A DNA stretch of 47,369 bases from Micractinium sp. NFX-FRZ (GCA_029339195.1 JAPTJF010000469.1:1-47369); one strand, 5' to 3'; positions 35,246 to 46,772 are shown, counted from the stretch's first letter. Notes: generated by a model from the sequence alone, not told the origin. Program-made: numbers and translations.

Positions 35246-36887
35246 CGGCCGCTCGGATGTGATTTGGGTGGCCAAGTGGGTCCTGTTGGCACCCAGGTGC
35301 CCTCTCCCCCCTGCGTGCCCGCCCCCTCCCCCTCTCCTCCCCTCCCTTTCCTGCCCCTCCCTGCCCTCTCCCTCTCCTCCCCCTCCCAACCCTGCGGCCA
35401 GTAGACAAGTGGTGATCAGACGGCTCTCCCTTAGATAGATCTGGCTGCCATTGGCGGGCAAACAAACAGTGCTCTTCAGCACTAGCACACTTGGAAACAC
35501 ACATCCCTGCTATGCCATGTGTACGGGCAAGCAACAGTTCTGAGGATGTGCGTACGCCACGAGTGCTGCCTGTGCGTGCAGGCAGCGGGGGCGTTGGCCC
35601 GCTGGTGGGCCAGCAGGTGTATAATCAGCGGTGGCCAGCGGTGGTGTTGTTGAACATAGTTGGGTAGCGTTGGACGTTGGCTCAACACAACCTAACTATA
35701 GGATATCGGCCCCCAGTTTTCCGGACAGGCTGTCCCTTCTCCTCACTCGATGTGGCCAGCTCGCAAGTCCCATCACAGCTATGCTCCAGGCCCATCCTCC
35801 AAACACTAACTGGCTGGCACCGCCTGCATGATCATGAAGCCGGCACTGCTGCCTTGCTCGTATTAAGCCTTCCACTGTTGTGCAGGTTGAGTGATGTTGG
35901 CCATGGCACCGGTGCAACCCACTGCCCCTCCATCCTGCGCAATCCCCGCGGCTGCACATTCCTGCCCCAGAACCCTGCCCTTCTGCAAGCGGCCGCGGCG
36001 CTGTGAAGAACCCCGCGGCTTTCGAAAGCGTAAAAGCAGTCGCTATCTGCCATTTCATTGGCTCGAGTCCAAGAGCCGGCCTAACGCATCGTGGGCTTGC
36101 CCAACTAGCCTCAAACTCACCTGCACTCTACTGGGCCGCTGCTGACAATAGCAGGGAAGCCTGGGCCGAATGTTTATAATTCGAGCTGACGCGCGGGTAG
36201 GCCTGCCCTGCCCCGACGGGAAGGACCTTTTTTCGTTTGCGGTTTTGTGGAGTGAAGTAGCAGCGGGGAAGGAGAGAACCAACGGTGGCTCCAGATGTTT
36301 GAGCAGATGTCGCCCCACCCCCACCCCCAGCACCGCACAGCACGCATTGAGGGGGTAGCCGGGTGGGGTGACACACACCTCCTCTGAATACACATGCATC
36401 CGCACCCAGAGGGATGTGGGGTGGGGCAACATCATGCCTCACACACATGCATCCAGGTGAAGTGAAACCGCCGCGCGGCCTGACGACATCTGCCGCCGCC
36501 CAGCAGCTAGCTGACTCAGCACACGTCGGAAAATGACAAGGCAACCACGAAACACAGTAATTCCACCCTCGGCAGGCCAAAGGCGCAAGTTTTACTCCAA
36601 GGCACAGCTCGGAAAAACATTTTCACGCTAAGAAGGCCCCGTTTTCGAAGAACTCGCGGCCCTCGTAGCCGCCTTGTCATCGGGACGCACGACGATCGGC
36701 CTCCCCGTCCCCGCGTCTGCTGCGCGTGCTTCGGTGGCCCAAACACCGCTCTCGGGCGGATGCAAAGGCCCGCCTACTTCGTAGGGCAGGCCAAAAAACC
36801 ACCCACGCTGCCACCTGGCATGTGTGGTAGGTAAGAGCCAGCCAGTGGCAACACCCCTCAAGCCCCTAAATCCCCCTCTCCAGGGGC

Positions 36888-36906
36888 GGGGGGGGGGGGG
36901 GGGGGG
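36888..36906. repeat. run of 19 G residues
   Basis: An uninterrupted G homopolymer at the left side of the transposon-like segment. It is prone to length error in sequencing and could form a quadruplex. Confidence 0.95.
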
Positions 36907-36972
36907 CACATGATAAACTCGCTTGGCTTTACTTGTCGCATGCACCGTGGTTGTAAGGATCTGCGGGCAATA

Positions 36973-37076
36973 CAGCGTCGGGGAATCAACCTGGCACTTT
37001 TTTAGGCGATAATCAATAACATTACAGCGTCGGGGAATCAACCTGGCACTTTTTTAGGCGATAATCAATAACATTA
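36973..37076. repeat. two extra copies of the transposon left end, in tandem
   Basis: The 39-base terminal-repeat sequence (starting CAGCGTCGGGGAATCAACCT) occurs at 36973 and 37025 ahead of the element start at 37077. The period is exactly 52 bp and the spacer reads ATCAATAACATTA. Both extra copies match the right end perfectly, while the innermost copy has one mismatch. Confidence 0.9.
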
Positions 37077-37519
37077 CAGCGTCGGGGAATCAACCTGGCA
37101 CCTTTTTAGGCGATAATCGGCGTGGCCAAGCGGTGTGTTGGCAAGCGATTTCGCCGTGGCGGTGCCGAAACGAAACGGCAGGCGCTTTTCGCGATCTTTT
37201 GGTCTCCCCGCGGTCCGCAAGCAGTTCGAACACCTCCCTGTGAACTAAAAAGCATGAAACAGAGCGGGATGGGAACACCGGCGCAACGTTTTGGCCCATC
37301 GCGGGAAGCCACCTCCGCGTGTGGCGACCGACAGCTCTCCCCCGCTTGTTTCCCGCAATCCAACCGCTTTCAGAGACCGTTTGAACTCATTCGGAGCCCG
37401 AAAACACGCCTTCCGGGCGACCGATATTGGGAAGCGACGGCCACGCCGGCACGCCGATATGGCTTGCCAAACGGGTGCAATATCGCCTAAAAAAGTGCCA
37501 GGTTGATTCCCCGACGCTG
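37077..37519. mobile_element. short non-autonomous TIR transposon (MITE-like), about 443 bp
   Basis: The left terminus at 37077 begins CAGCGTCGGGGAATCAACCT. It is matched in inverted orientation by 37481-37519, over 39 bases with one mismatch. Each end is flanked by TA (37075-37076 and 37520-37521), as expected for a TA target duplication of Tc1/mariner/pogo-type elements. The interior has no transposase-like frame, so it would be mobilised in trans. Family assignment rests only on the TA flank. Confidence 0.8.
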
Positions 37520-37521
37520 TA

Positions 37522-37851
37522 TCGCTCAGTGAATAACGCTACTCCTCCATAACATTATCGACACCTCAATAACATTATCCACACCGGCACCCTCCAGACC
37601 GCGCCGGCGACCTGCTTTTCTGCTCTTACTGTCATACAAAGTGCACATGGAGTGCCCGACAGGCCGGCGGAATGGCTTGGGAGGGGCGGCGGCGGGTGCG
37701 CTGAGTCAGCACAGGCGGTGATCGCGGGCCTGGGCGCCTATGGTACCACGTACGTTATTGGTGTGCACACGACATTATTGGCCATTATACATTATTGGGG
37801 AGCCCTGGGGAGGGCTGAAATGCAATAATATTGTCATTTTCAGTGCAATAA
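37522..37851. other. AT-richer spacer with repeated ATAACATTA/ACATTATTGG motifs
   Basis: Short AT-rich words recur: ATAACATTATC twice near 37550-37580, and ACATTATTGG-type words near 37750-37800. ATAACATTA also occurs in the spacers between the tandem transposon ends. This stretch is the 5' flank of the glycosyltransferase gene, or may contain an unrecognised first exon of it. Confidence 0.45.
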
Positions 37852-40696
37852 CGTTTGGGTGTGGAAGGCGCCTACACTAGGACCAGTGTCTCCCATACTG
37901 TCTCCACACTGCCACTTCTACTTCTCTCGGCGCTCCTGTCGCTGACTGTTGGTTACTATAGTGGACTTCGTGCGGTAAAGTCACCCATGATGAGTGCACC
38001 GCGCAACTGTTCCCCGGGCCACCAGCGCGAATTCACTCTGAAAGAAGCACTGCACGACACCGCACTGCCTGGAGAGCCCCGCTGGGCTCTTATGACAAAT
38101 CTGGATGGGCACGCAGCGAAGTCCTACCTTCCTTACCTCATGTACAGCCTGAAAAGGGGGCAGTTGCACAACACCGCCAACCGCCTGATTGTTGATTGCC
38201 TCGACGACGAAGGCTATAAATTGTGCCGCATGTACCACCTGCGCCCGGAGCTTTGCCTGCGCAACGTAAGGCGCCTGGAAGCATCCACCTGTGACATGAG
38301 GCTGCACTGCGTAGGTCCACTGGAACTCACAGATGTGCCGAGAATGCCAATTGAGCACGCTGTGCACTGCCCTGCAGATATCTGATCTGGAAGGAACGTA
38401 CGTGGTTGGAGATGGCGTGATCTGGAAGGCACATACGTGGTTGGAGACAACGTCAAACGCTGGGAGAAGAGATTGCAGGACGCAGCAGGGGGCAAGCCAA
38501 CATTTCCTGCGGTAGCCTGGAGAAGAGCAGGTGGGCTGCTGTTTGGTCTGGCTGCTGTTTTGTTCTTGGTACCGGGCACTCAACGTGGCGGCGGGGGCAG
38601 GGCAGGGCACGGGCACGGGCGGGGGATGGGGGCGCGAGTAGGTAGCCTCTGGTTTCGCAGTGCGCTGCTTGTGCAGGGGGGCATGTTTGTGGCAGGGAGC
38701 TGGAGGAGCATAGGTTGGCATGAGCGATGAGTGTTGCTGTGAGAAACCGTACCAGGCAGGGGTGCAATCTGTGAAGGCGTGGGGCAAAACAGGCAGCAAA
38801 GGAAACGCGGCAGGGACGCCCAACTTGCAGTAGCGGCGCGGCTGCGCCCCCGTTTGGTCCCAGCAGTGCCGCCAGGGCCTCCCATTGCTTGTTTAGCTAC
38901 TGCCTCTGCCACCGCCTCGCGTGTGTCTAGTTGCGCTGCTGCTGCCACCTGCTTGGCAGCAGCAGCACCAGTGGCGCGGAGCTGGGCAGCGCACCAGTGC
39001 GTTATCCGCCACGTGCACACGTTAGCCAACCGGCCGGCACGTGAGACTGGCCACAGGTATCCAGTGGCTCGGTCAAGGGAAGCACGTGTGCTGCACGACA
39101 TGCAAGTTCCATGTTGCTGGCTGGTGAAAAGCACAGCTGGCTGTTCGACAGCCCAGGGGTGCCCAAGTGATATGCGGTACACACTTGCTCATCTCATTTC
39201 CTCAAACTCGTTTGAAGGTCCACTGCCTTGGCGTACAGCTGGCAGTGCACCTTTTAACCTGGCACAGCAACAAGAGGTACCTTCAAGGGTAAGTACAAGG
39301 GTATCTAGCTTAGCTGGTGTACCATCCGAGCAGCAGCCTGGCACTATCCATGCTAACGGGCATGCCTCGGCGTGCATGTTGCGGCCCTGGTACTGCTGGG
39401 CACTACGGTGCAGGGAGGTGGAGATAGCTCATTAGTAATTCCTTCTACCACGGCTATTGAGTGCTATGGTGCTGATACATCAAGGCCAATCAGTTCAGCT
39501 TCGGGGGTGGCACCACCAAGACGACTCGGAAGGGCAGCCTACCTAAAAGCTATAGCCACCTGCAAGTTATCTCAATAACCCGAACGCTCATGAGTCCCTT
39601 GGGGCACCCTTGCTTGCTTGCGCGTTCTTCTCGACCGCCATAGCACGGGGCCTGCACATGCATCCTCTTGCATTGCCCAGCCGTGCCCCTCGCTTGCTTG
39701 CACTTCGCCCCATTCTCACCTTGTTGCTCGTGTGAGGGGCGGCAGAGGTAGTAGCAGCTTTGGAGGGTCTGCATCGCACTTGGTGTGCCGGAGTCAGACT
39801 GTGAGCCTTCAGAAGCATGCAGTGCTGGCCGACGATTGTTGCAAGAGTGTTGCCAGTGCGTCAGCCCGCAGTTGCGGCATGTCCATGCTTGTTAGCCTCC
39901 ACAGCGCGTTTGGGCAGCAGTTCTGCATTAGCAACTGCACTGTTGCTCAGAGCATGAATGTTTCATTTGCATCCCTGCAGGTTGGCACAAAATCCAATTG
40001 ACACTCAACACACTGAGGCTAGGGTATTCTCCCATTGTCGTGGATGCTGACATACTCTTCTTCCAAGACTTCTTGGACAAGCTGGTGGAAGTGATGCGGC
40101 CTGGCGCCCACATTACCACTCAAGTCATTTGCGGCAGGCTGAACGGCACTAAACCCGATTTCAATCTTGGGGTAGCTGCCTTCAGGAATGCACCAGAGAC
40201 TTTTGAGTTTGTGCAGCAGTGGTAAGTGGGGCCTGCCTCACAAAGCCTGCTTGCAAGAGGCACTTGCCAGCCTGAACCAGTCCCAGCTGTCTTATGAGCA
40301 GTGTGTTTAAACAGACTGCTGAAATTGTTGAGCTGCTCCACTCCTTGTAGGCACCGGCAAGGCCGTGAGTCAAATTACACATTGTGGGATCAGCACCTGT
40401 TCAATAGCCTCTGGAGGGATGATCGGGATGGCGAGAACAAGCTGTACATTGCTGGATGGGACTACAAGCGACTCTTCCTGTCATCCTGCGGACCCACCGG
40501 CCCAACAGAGCTGTGCACACCACTCACTTGCACTCGTGAACAGTTTCTGGACTACATACTGATGCACTTCGTCCACGGGCCTCGACCCATCGAGGGCAAA
40601 ACCGACAACATGCGGCGAGTGCTGAAGATGGTCTTCAACCTGTCAGAGGGTGGTCTTACATACGAACTTGCAAACATGATTTCCAAGGGCTGGTAG
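37852..40696 (+). CDS. Golgi-type nucleotide-diphospho-sugar transferase, frame broken in exon 2
   Basis: Exon 1 is open from 37852 to 38265. It has a signal-anchor-like helix (TLPLLLLSALLSLTVGYYSG) but no ATG before 37987, so the true first exon may lie upstream. It then reads RWALMTNLDGHAAKSYLPYL and ends LCLRN|GTAAGG. Exon 2 is 38378-38530 and encodes DLEGTYVVGD, later NVKRWEKRLQDAAGGKPTF. Exon 3 is 39981-40221: GWHKIQLTLNTLRLGYSPIV, then VDADILFFQDF, whose DAD is the metal/nucleotide-sugar-binding DxD motif. Exon 4 is 40351-40696: YTLWDQHLFNSLW, IAGWDYKRLFLSSCG, stop TAG. The arrangement fits the PF03407-type nucleotide-diphospho-sugar transferase family; donor and acceptor sugars are unknown. 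A 35-bp tandem duplication in exon 2 shifts the frame, which then stops at 38515. Without it all phases agree. Confidence 0.72.
38384..38453 (+). repeat. 35-bp tandem duplication inside glycosyltransferase exon 2
   Basis: Copies start at 38384 and 38419, each beginning GATCTGGAAGG and containing TACGTGGTTGGAGA. The first is read as DLEGTYVVGD in the frame set by exon 1. The second encodes the same peptide in the next frame, the only one that continues to NVKRWEKRL and joins exon 3 in phase. Confidence 0.88.
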
Positions 40697-41759
40697 ATTG
40701 CCTGCAGGCACACGCTATAAATGTCAGAAATTTGTTTCCACAGCTGGGACGCACGTGAGAGGTTCTGCCCCCATCCCAGGACCCCATTGCGGCCTCCCCG
40801 CATCTCAACTCCTGTTATATCTGGGCCGGCTGACACCCGCCCTGCCCAGATGGGGGTCCACACCCTGCTGGTTTCCTCAACCCACGCCCAAGGGCGTATT
40901 CCTCTTCTTCCCCCCCATGTGGGATGCATCCCACCTGCCCATTCATCCCAAATCCCCATCTCACCCAGCCGCCTATCCTCACCCATCAGGTCTACCCACC
41001 CATCCCCGCCAGCCACATGTGTACACTGTCCCGACCATCACACCTTCCCACCCATCCCCACTCCTACTCTGGCCAGTTCCCGGGCCCCGCCCATCTCACC
41101 TTCCCACCCGCCCTAGTTGCAACCCTGGCCAGTTGCATGCCCCCGCCCCAAACCTGTGTTTAGCCTCAACAAAGCAAGAACTTCGAACTGTCTAGAACCT
41201 ACAGTGACCATACAGAACCACAGAGTTCCAAGCATGTTGTCCCGCCCACCGGGCCCACAAACCACATGGCGAGCAGCGCGTGCTGCTCGAGTCAGTTACT
41301 GCACAATTCACCATGTCAACAGCAACACCCATGCGAAGAGATGCTTGAATTGAATTAGCTAGCCGTGTATGGATCCTTTCTTAATCCCACCCAGGTTGCC
41401 TCCTCCTTCACGTCGCCCAGCTGGTCTTTTGTGTCCCTCTGCCCGCTTGAACTTTGCACTCTTCCTTGTTGCGGGCGGCCAATGCATGCAGGCATGTCTG
41501 GCACTATGTCAAGACAAGGAGAGACGAGAAGGGGGGAGGTGTGTGTGTGTATGTGTGTGCCAAGTGGGAGCTGGTGATTGGATTGTGAGTGGCAAGCACA
41601 GACAGGGGCAGGCAGCATGCATGGTCAGTTGGGTGCAGGAAGGCAGTGGCGCTCCAGCGTGTGGGCCACCACCTCCAGTTGGTCTCTCGTCAACAGAAAG
41701 TGCATGTCCACCGGTCCAACACATTGCCGGGGGGACAAGCAGGCAATCGGTTATGAGAT
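40697..41759. other. convergent 3' intergenic region, pyrimidine-rich
   Basis: It lies between the stop codons of the glycosyltransferase (+) and the SCY1-like gene (-). The part 40900-41120 is C-rich with repeated CCCACCCATCCCC-like words. A GT-rich microsatellite is at 41540-41559. No gene is supported. Confidence 0.5.
41540..41559. repeat. (GT)n microsatellite
   Basis: GT repeats interrupted once by an A, in non-coding sequence downstream of the SCY1-like gene. Confidence 0.9.
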
Positions 41760-44700
41760 TTACCACTCAGAGAAGTCTTCCTCCTTGGCAGCCCCCAGCT
41801 TGGCAGCCCCCAGCTTGGAGACGCCCAGCTTCATCCCGCCCGCTTTGCGTGCCGCCCCTGCCACACCGGTCCCCGCAGCTCGTGCACCGGTGGGCCGCTT
41901 GGGCCCCGCCGCTGCTGCTGCTGCTGCTGCTGTCCTGCTGGGAGCTGCTGCGGGGGTAGCATTCAAAACATCCCACGCCTCTTCATCTCCCCAGCCCTCG
42001 CCGCTCCTCCGTGCAGCGGGCCCTGCTCGCGTCTGCGAGGAGGCCCCTGCCGTTGCTGGGCGGGAGCCCGCCCCTGCCCTGCTCCCACCCATGGCCATTT
42101 TGGACAGCCGCTGCCGCGCCTCCCGCTCTGCAGGAAACAGGAAATGAACCAACATAATGGGGCCGGGGCCCGCAGCGCGGGTAGTATAAATGGCTTCTGG
42201 CTCTCTTTGCTGCCCCCCCCCAGAGCAATTAAACGAGCCGGGGCCACAAGCCTGCATCACCACAAGCAGCACGCCGGGTCAGAACCGTGACTTAAAGCCT
42301 CCCTCTGGCTGGGAACGAAAAGTAAGCACCCAGCCAACAACGCACCTGCCGCCTCATCATCCACCATGTCCTCCAGCAAATCGTCATCCGCATCCCACCC
42401 GCTGCTGGCCGGTGCCGCAGCCGCCGGTGGGCTGCTGACCCCGCGTGCCACAGCGGGGGCTGCTGCTGGCGCTGCGGCAGAAGCTTTCGCTGCGGGAGCC
42501 GGCTGCGCCCCAGCTGCCCCAGCCGCTGCTGCAGGCTTTGCCGCTGCTGCTGCGTCCGCTGCGCTTGCGCTGAGCCCCAGCCCGAGGCTGCTGGCTGCCC
42601 AGCCAAAGCTGTTGAGCAGGCTGCCGCTAGTGCCGGGCGCTCCAGCACTCTTGTCGCTGGCTGCTGCCTCTGTTGCCTGCATTGCTGCCGCTTTCTTCTC
42701 CAGCTCAGCATGGTTGGCCTTCAGATCTTTGGTGAAGTGCTCCAGGCAGGCAAGCGCTGAGGAGCGCACCTCGTGCACAGCATCCACGCACAGCGGGCCC
42801 ACAGCAGGCAGCACACGGGTGGCTGCATCGTCTGGGCTGTGGTACTTGGCTGTGGCCACTATGGCTTTCAGGCCCGCCACGCGTGCAGGGGGGAAACCGT
42901 CGCGCAGCGCCCGTGTGAAGGCATTCAGCAGCACCTTTTTGCAGGTGGACTCTGCAGTAGCAGCAGCAGCAATGACGTGTGTGCGTGGGAACGGGGCAGC
43001 ATGTTAGTAGCGGTGGGCAACATGAGAGAACCAGCGGCACAGGATGTTCATGTGCAAGTGCAGTGATGCCAAGGGAGCGCAGGCAAGCGGGCAAGCGCAG
43101 ACCAGGCGGCAGGTGGCGCAAGCGGGGGCATCACACAAATGCCCAGTTTTGAGTGAGCTTGCCAGGTTGCCTCAGCAGCAGTCTCATTTCCCAAATCCCT
43201 CTACAGTGCAAAGCCTGTGCTTAAATGCATACCAGACAACAAGATGTTTCTTTTACCTGAGTACGGTGGCTGTTTAAGTTGCAGCACGGCACAATGGCAC
43301 TCACAAGTACAAAGAGCAAACAAGTACAAAGGCTGCTTTTAGCAGCGCTCACCTGACAGGTGGCCTGCAAGGTTACCCAGAAGCACGGTAGTGTTGGCTC
43401 GGATGGAGGCCTCCTCATCCACCTGCACAAGCACAATGTGTGCAGGTGGGGTTTGCAAGCTCAGGATGACAAAGGACATGGCAAGGTGAACGCTGGCGCA
43501 GATCGAGGCCTGGCAATCACCTGCACACGCGACTAACATGCAAAGTTTGGGGCGTGCAGGGTGAGGGGACGCAAAGACAGCATGGCATGTGCAGAACATG
43601 GACTTGCCAGCCACGAGAGCCAGCTGTCCACTCATGCCGAGCTGTCTGTGCAGGCCAGTGTCACAGCTGCATGTCCACCTGCAGCTTGGCCAGGTGCTTG
43701 AGCAGCGACTGGCTCAGCGTCTTCTGGCTCAGCTTGGGGCCCAGCACCGCCAGCGATTTCAGTGTGAGCTCGCGCAGGTAAGGGTTGCCGTCACTGAAGC
43801 CCGCTGCCACGTGGTTGTAGATCTGCAGAAAAAGAGGTGGCAGCAGGGTGTCGGGAGCATGTCAGGATCCGCTGGTAAGAGCTGCCGTCACTGAAGCAGG
43901 CTGCCACGTGGTTGTGGATCTGAGGATGGAGAGGGATGGCAGGAAGGGAGTGGCGTGGAGTGGAGTGTTTAATTTGGGTGTGTTTCACTCCTCCGTCATA
44001 GCCACCCTTCACTCGACCTCTCATAGCTCAACTGCCCATGCTAATAACAGCGCTCCTCTAGCAGCATTTCCATACTTTACCGCCTACTCTTCACTCTCCG
44101 ACCTCATCTGCTATTCACTCCTGACCCCGGGCCTGCTTCACTCCTCTGTCTCGCTTTTTGACCACTCTGCAGGCTTAGGACATACCTGCTCCTCCACCAC
44201 TTTGTCGGGCAGCGCAGGCCCGTAAGTCGCGATGTTCTCCAGCAGGCCCCGCCGGATGCCGCGGTCGCTGGAGGCAAACAGCTTGGTGAGGATGGGCACC
44301 ACCTGCAGGCACATGACGTGTGTGTGTGGTCGTGGTGGTAGTGGGGTGGGGTGGGGGACAAGAGGCACGAACGTATCTGGAAAGGCAACACGAGAGCGCA
44401 GACCGGGGGAGGGGGAGGAAAATTGGTTAGCGAGACGCCCAATGGAATGCAAACTCTGGGTAGTTTCACAACTTGGGCCGTCGCTACAGTTTGACAAAAA
44501 CATGATAATGTTTGAGAAAAGAAGGGAAACCTTGGCAGAAAGTGGGCCCGTACCCCCGCACCCCTGCCTCCTGCCCTCGGGAAACTCTTTGCATCACACC
44601 TGTTTAGAGTAGTCCTCCTCTGGCAGCGTCTTCCCAATCTCCAGTAGCGTTGTCAAGGCCACCTGCGCCGCAGCGGGAACAAACATCCTTACCGTGCCTG

Positions 44701-46772
44701 CTTGACAGCCAAACACAGTAAGCCAGGCTGCATCCAGAGCATCCCAGGACCCAGGCGAGGGCTTGGCGCCCACGCACCCCTCCCAGCGCACAACTGCAGG
44801 CTGACCGGTGGGCCACGCAGGCAGGTATGTGTGAAGGCAGGCAGACAGGCAGGCAAGCGCACCGGGGGTGCGCCTCCAAACTCAATGGCGCTTGCCAGCA
44901 TGGGAAGCAACTTGCGCTGGGCCACCAGCGTGGGGATGGAGGGCAGCAGGTTGGGCAGCTTCTTGAAGAACGTGTCCTGCAAAGCAACAGGGCGGGGATG
45001 AACAGAAGATAACAGGCACTCAGCTTATAAAGGAGGCCTCGTGCTTTGCACCCGCGGCTGGCGGGCACTGTTGCTGTCCCATACCCAGCACTTGAACCAA
45101 GGGCCGCTTGCATCCCTTTGACCACAGTGGGGCCGCAGCACTTTGTTTTCTGGACACCTCCACAACTCTCCACGGTTGTGTCCTTGGGCGCAAATTTCTG
45201 CAGGCAGGTGGCAACCCCTACTATCCTGCTGCGCACTGCCACCTCCTTCTGGGCAGAGCCAAATCTTCGTGTTGTTTTCTCTCTGATAATGTTCTCTCTG
45301 AATGAGTCGACCTGTGCCTCCCCCCCCAAAACCCATCCACACCCACACACACTCTTGCACACAACCTACCTTCTCCGCCGCATCCTTGATTGCCAGGTTG
45401 TCCAAAAAGCTTGTGGCTTCAGCCAGCCTGTTGCGCAGCACACCCGCCTCCAGCAGCTGCTTGGGGTTGAGCCGCCGTGCAGGCTGGGAGGCCAGCAGGC
45501 GCTGGTAATACTGCAGCAGGTCTTGGGGGATGTGCTCTGCAAGATATCAAAGCAAACAGGGCGTAGGTAAGTGGCGGCAGGTGGAGATGGTGGTAGTACT
45601 GCTGTAGACCGTGGAGAATATGCAGCAGCAGCATATGAGGGGTAGGGCAGACAAGTGAGGGAGGGCAGCGAGGGCGGCGTGGCTGCGGTGGTCATGCTAC
45701 ACTGAGAGCGGCTGCTCCTCAGCATGTGCATCACCACTAGCACCCTTGAAAGCCAGCAGCTCATGCACTGCACAACACTAGAACTGGCATCTGCTGAAAG
45801 AGCACAGGTGCCGATGCGCACCCGTGTTCCGCAAGTCCTCAGTGCGCTGCAGCGGGGTGCCGCTGTACACCTCCTGCATGAGGCAGCCCAGACCCCAGGC
45901 ATCCACGCCCCAGGCCGGCCCGTCCTTGACAGCCTGCATTCGCAAGGGCAGACAAACAAGAGCAAAGAGTGGACGGCTGGGCTGCTTTTAGCACGTGCGA
46001 ACAAGGGCCCAACGCAACCTGTGCAATCATATACCTGCTATCCAGGCTTTGGGCTAGTGCTGGCAGGTCAACGCCAGCACCTGCCTATAAAAAACGTTTC
46101 ATGCGCTGCTTCCCACGTGCACCTTGCCTGCACCACCTACATGCCACAGCCGACACTCATACCCACCTGCCAGTCGCCCTTGGCCACCTCCCCAGGCTTG
46201 TACTGCGCCGGCACCAGCCATGCAGCCGCTGTCAGAGGCAGGTCGTAGGGGCTTGCAAACTGGTGCTCCGACAGAAGGTCAAACCCGTGCAGCTTCCAGT
46301 CCAGGCTGTGGGTGACCACCACCGCTGCCATGGATAGCGCGCCGTGCACCAGCCCCGCGTCGTTTGCCAGGAAGGAGAGGGCTGCCACCAGCTCGCTGAG
46401 GCCCATGCACAGGTACTGCTGGCGGTCGGTGCCGCGCATGCCGCGCAGTACCTCTGCCAGCGGCGTCACCGCCTCGGTGACAAGGTACAGGACAGTCTCC
46501 CCCCGCTCCTCCACTTCCACAGACTCCTTGAAAACCAGCACGTTGGGGTGGCGCAGCGTGCGCAGCCGCTTGACGCCGTGCCGCCCCGCCTCCAGCCGTG
46601 CGTCGCTCTTGGTGGGTGCTGACAGGCGGAACACGGACACGGCGCTGCCGTCGGCGCGCAGCGTGCCGCGGTAGTGCTGCCAGGAGCCAAATGCTGCCTC
46701 CCGAGGGAACTCCTCACCCACGTCAAAGGGCAGGCTGGTGCCGGAGACTAGAGCAGTGAGGCGCGAGAACAT
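41760..46772 (-). CDS. SCYL1: SCY1-like pseudokinase, SCYL1 type (10 exons, 788 aa)
   Basis: SCY1-like proteins are catalytically inactive kinase-fold scaffolds that work in Golgi/COPI-clathrin trafficking and tRNA export. Exons: 46772-46167, 45933-45822, 45536-45370, 44976-44863, 44662-44600, 44302-44186, 43822-43679, 43422-43353, 42951-42346, 42127-41760; all phases agree. I chose the start MFSRLTALVSGTSLPFDVGE because the family begins this way; the frame is open further up, but an acceptor-like CTGCAG precedes the ATG, suggesting a 5'-UTR intron. The kinase fold (residues 1 to about 290) is degenerate: the beta-3 position reads SVFRLSA without Lys, the HRD site is LVHGALS, and the DFG site is LHGFDLLSE. 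HEAT-like repeats span about 296-600 (LRELTLKSLAVLGPKLS, EASIRANTTVLLGNLAGHLS). An Ala-rich acidic tail follows (WDADDDLLEDMVDDEAA, GWGDEEAWDVL), ending KLGAAKLGAAKEEDFSEW. The end lacks the basic COPI-binding tail of animal SCYL1. Confidence 0.93.
43777..43944 (-). repeat. tandem duplicate of SCYL exon 7 5' end in intron 6
   Basis: The real exon 7 (from 43822) encodes IYNHVAAGFSDGNPYLREL. A second copy 97 bp upstream would start at 43919 behind CCTCAG and encode IHNHVAACFSDGSSYQRIL. Both the acceptor and the frame are intact in the copy. Similarity extends from the coding part into the flanking intron. Confidence 0.88.

Larger units (their letters stand above)
32005..36972. other. gene-poor region with minisatellites
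   Basis: About 5 kb with no exon chain I can support and no reverse-transcriptase, integrase or transposase motif. The part next to 32005 would contain the ATG18 promoter. Contents I can name are listed separately: a 48-bp duplication, a GTT run, a 42-bp minisatellite and a 19-base G run. Degenerate AAGAAACC repeats lie near 33309-33370. Confidence 0.5.

Noticed and set aside
35042..35500. Possible minus-strand protein with GKPPxEPQGGG repeats
   Set aside because: It is confined to a minisatellite, with no start, splice sites or homology that I can recognise.
37122..37490. Open frame inside the MITE-like element as a transposase
   Set aside because: Only about 120 codons, with no catalytic Asp/Glu pattern or DNA-binding domain visible.
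32005..37851. Decayed retrotransposon in the gene-poor island
   Set aside because: No long terminal repeats or reverse-transcriptase motifs could be found in any frame.
38779..39435. Open frame within the long glycosyltransferase intron 2
   Set aside because: The composition is not convincing, there is no domain, and exons 2 and 3 join in phase across this interval.
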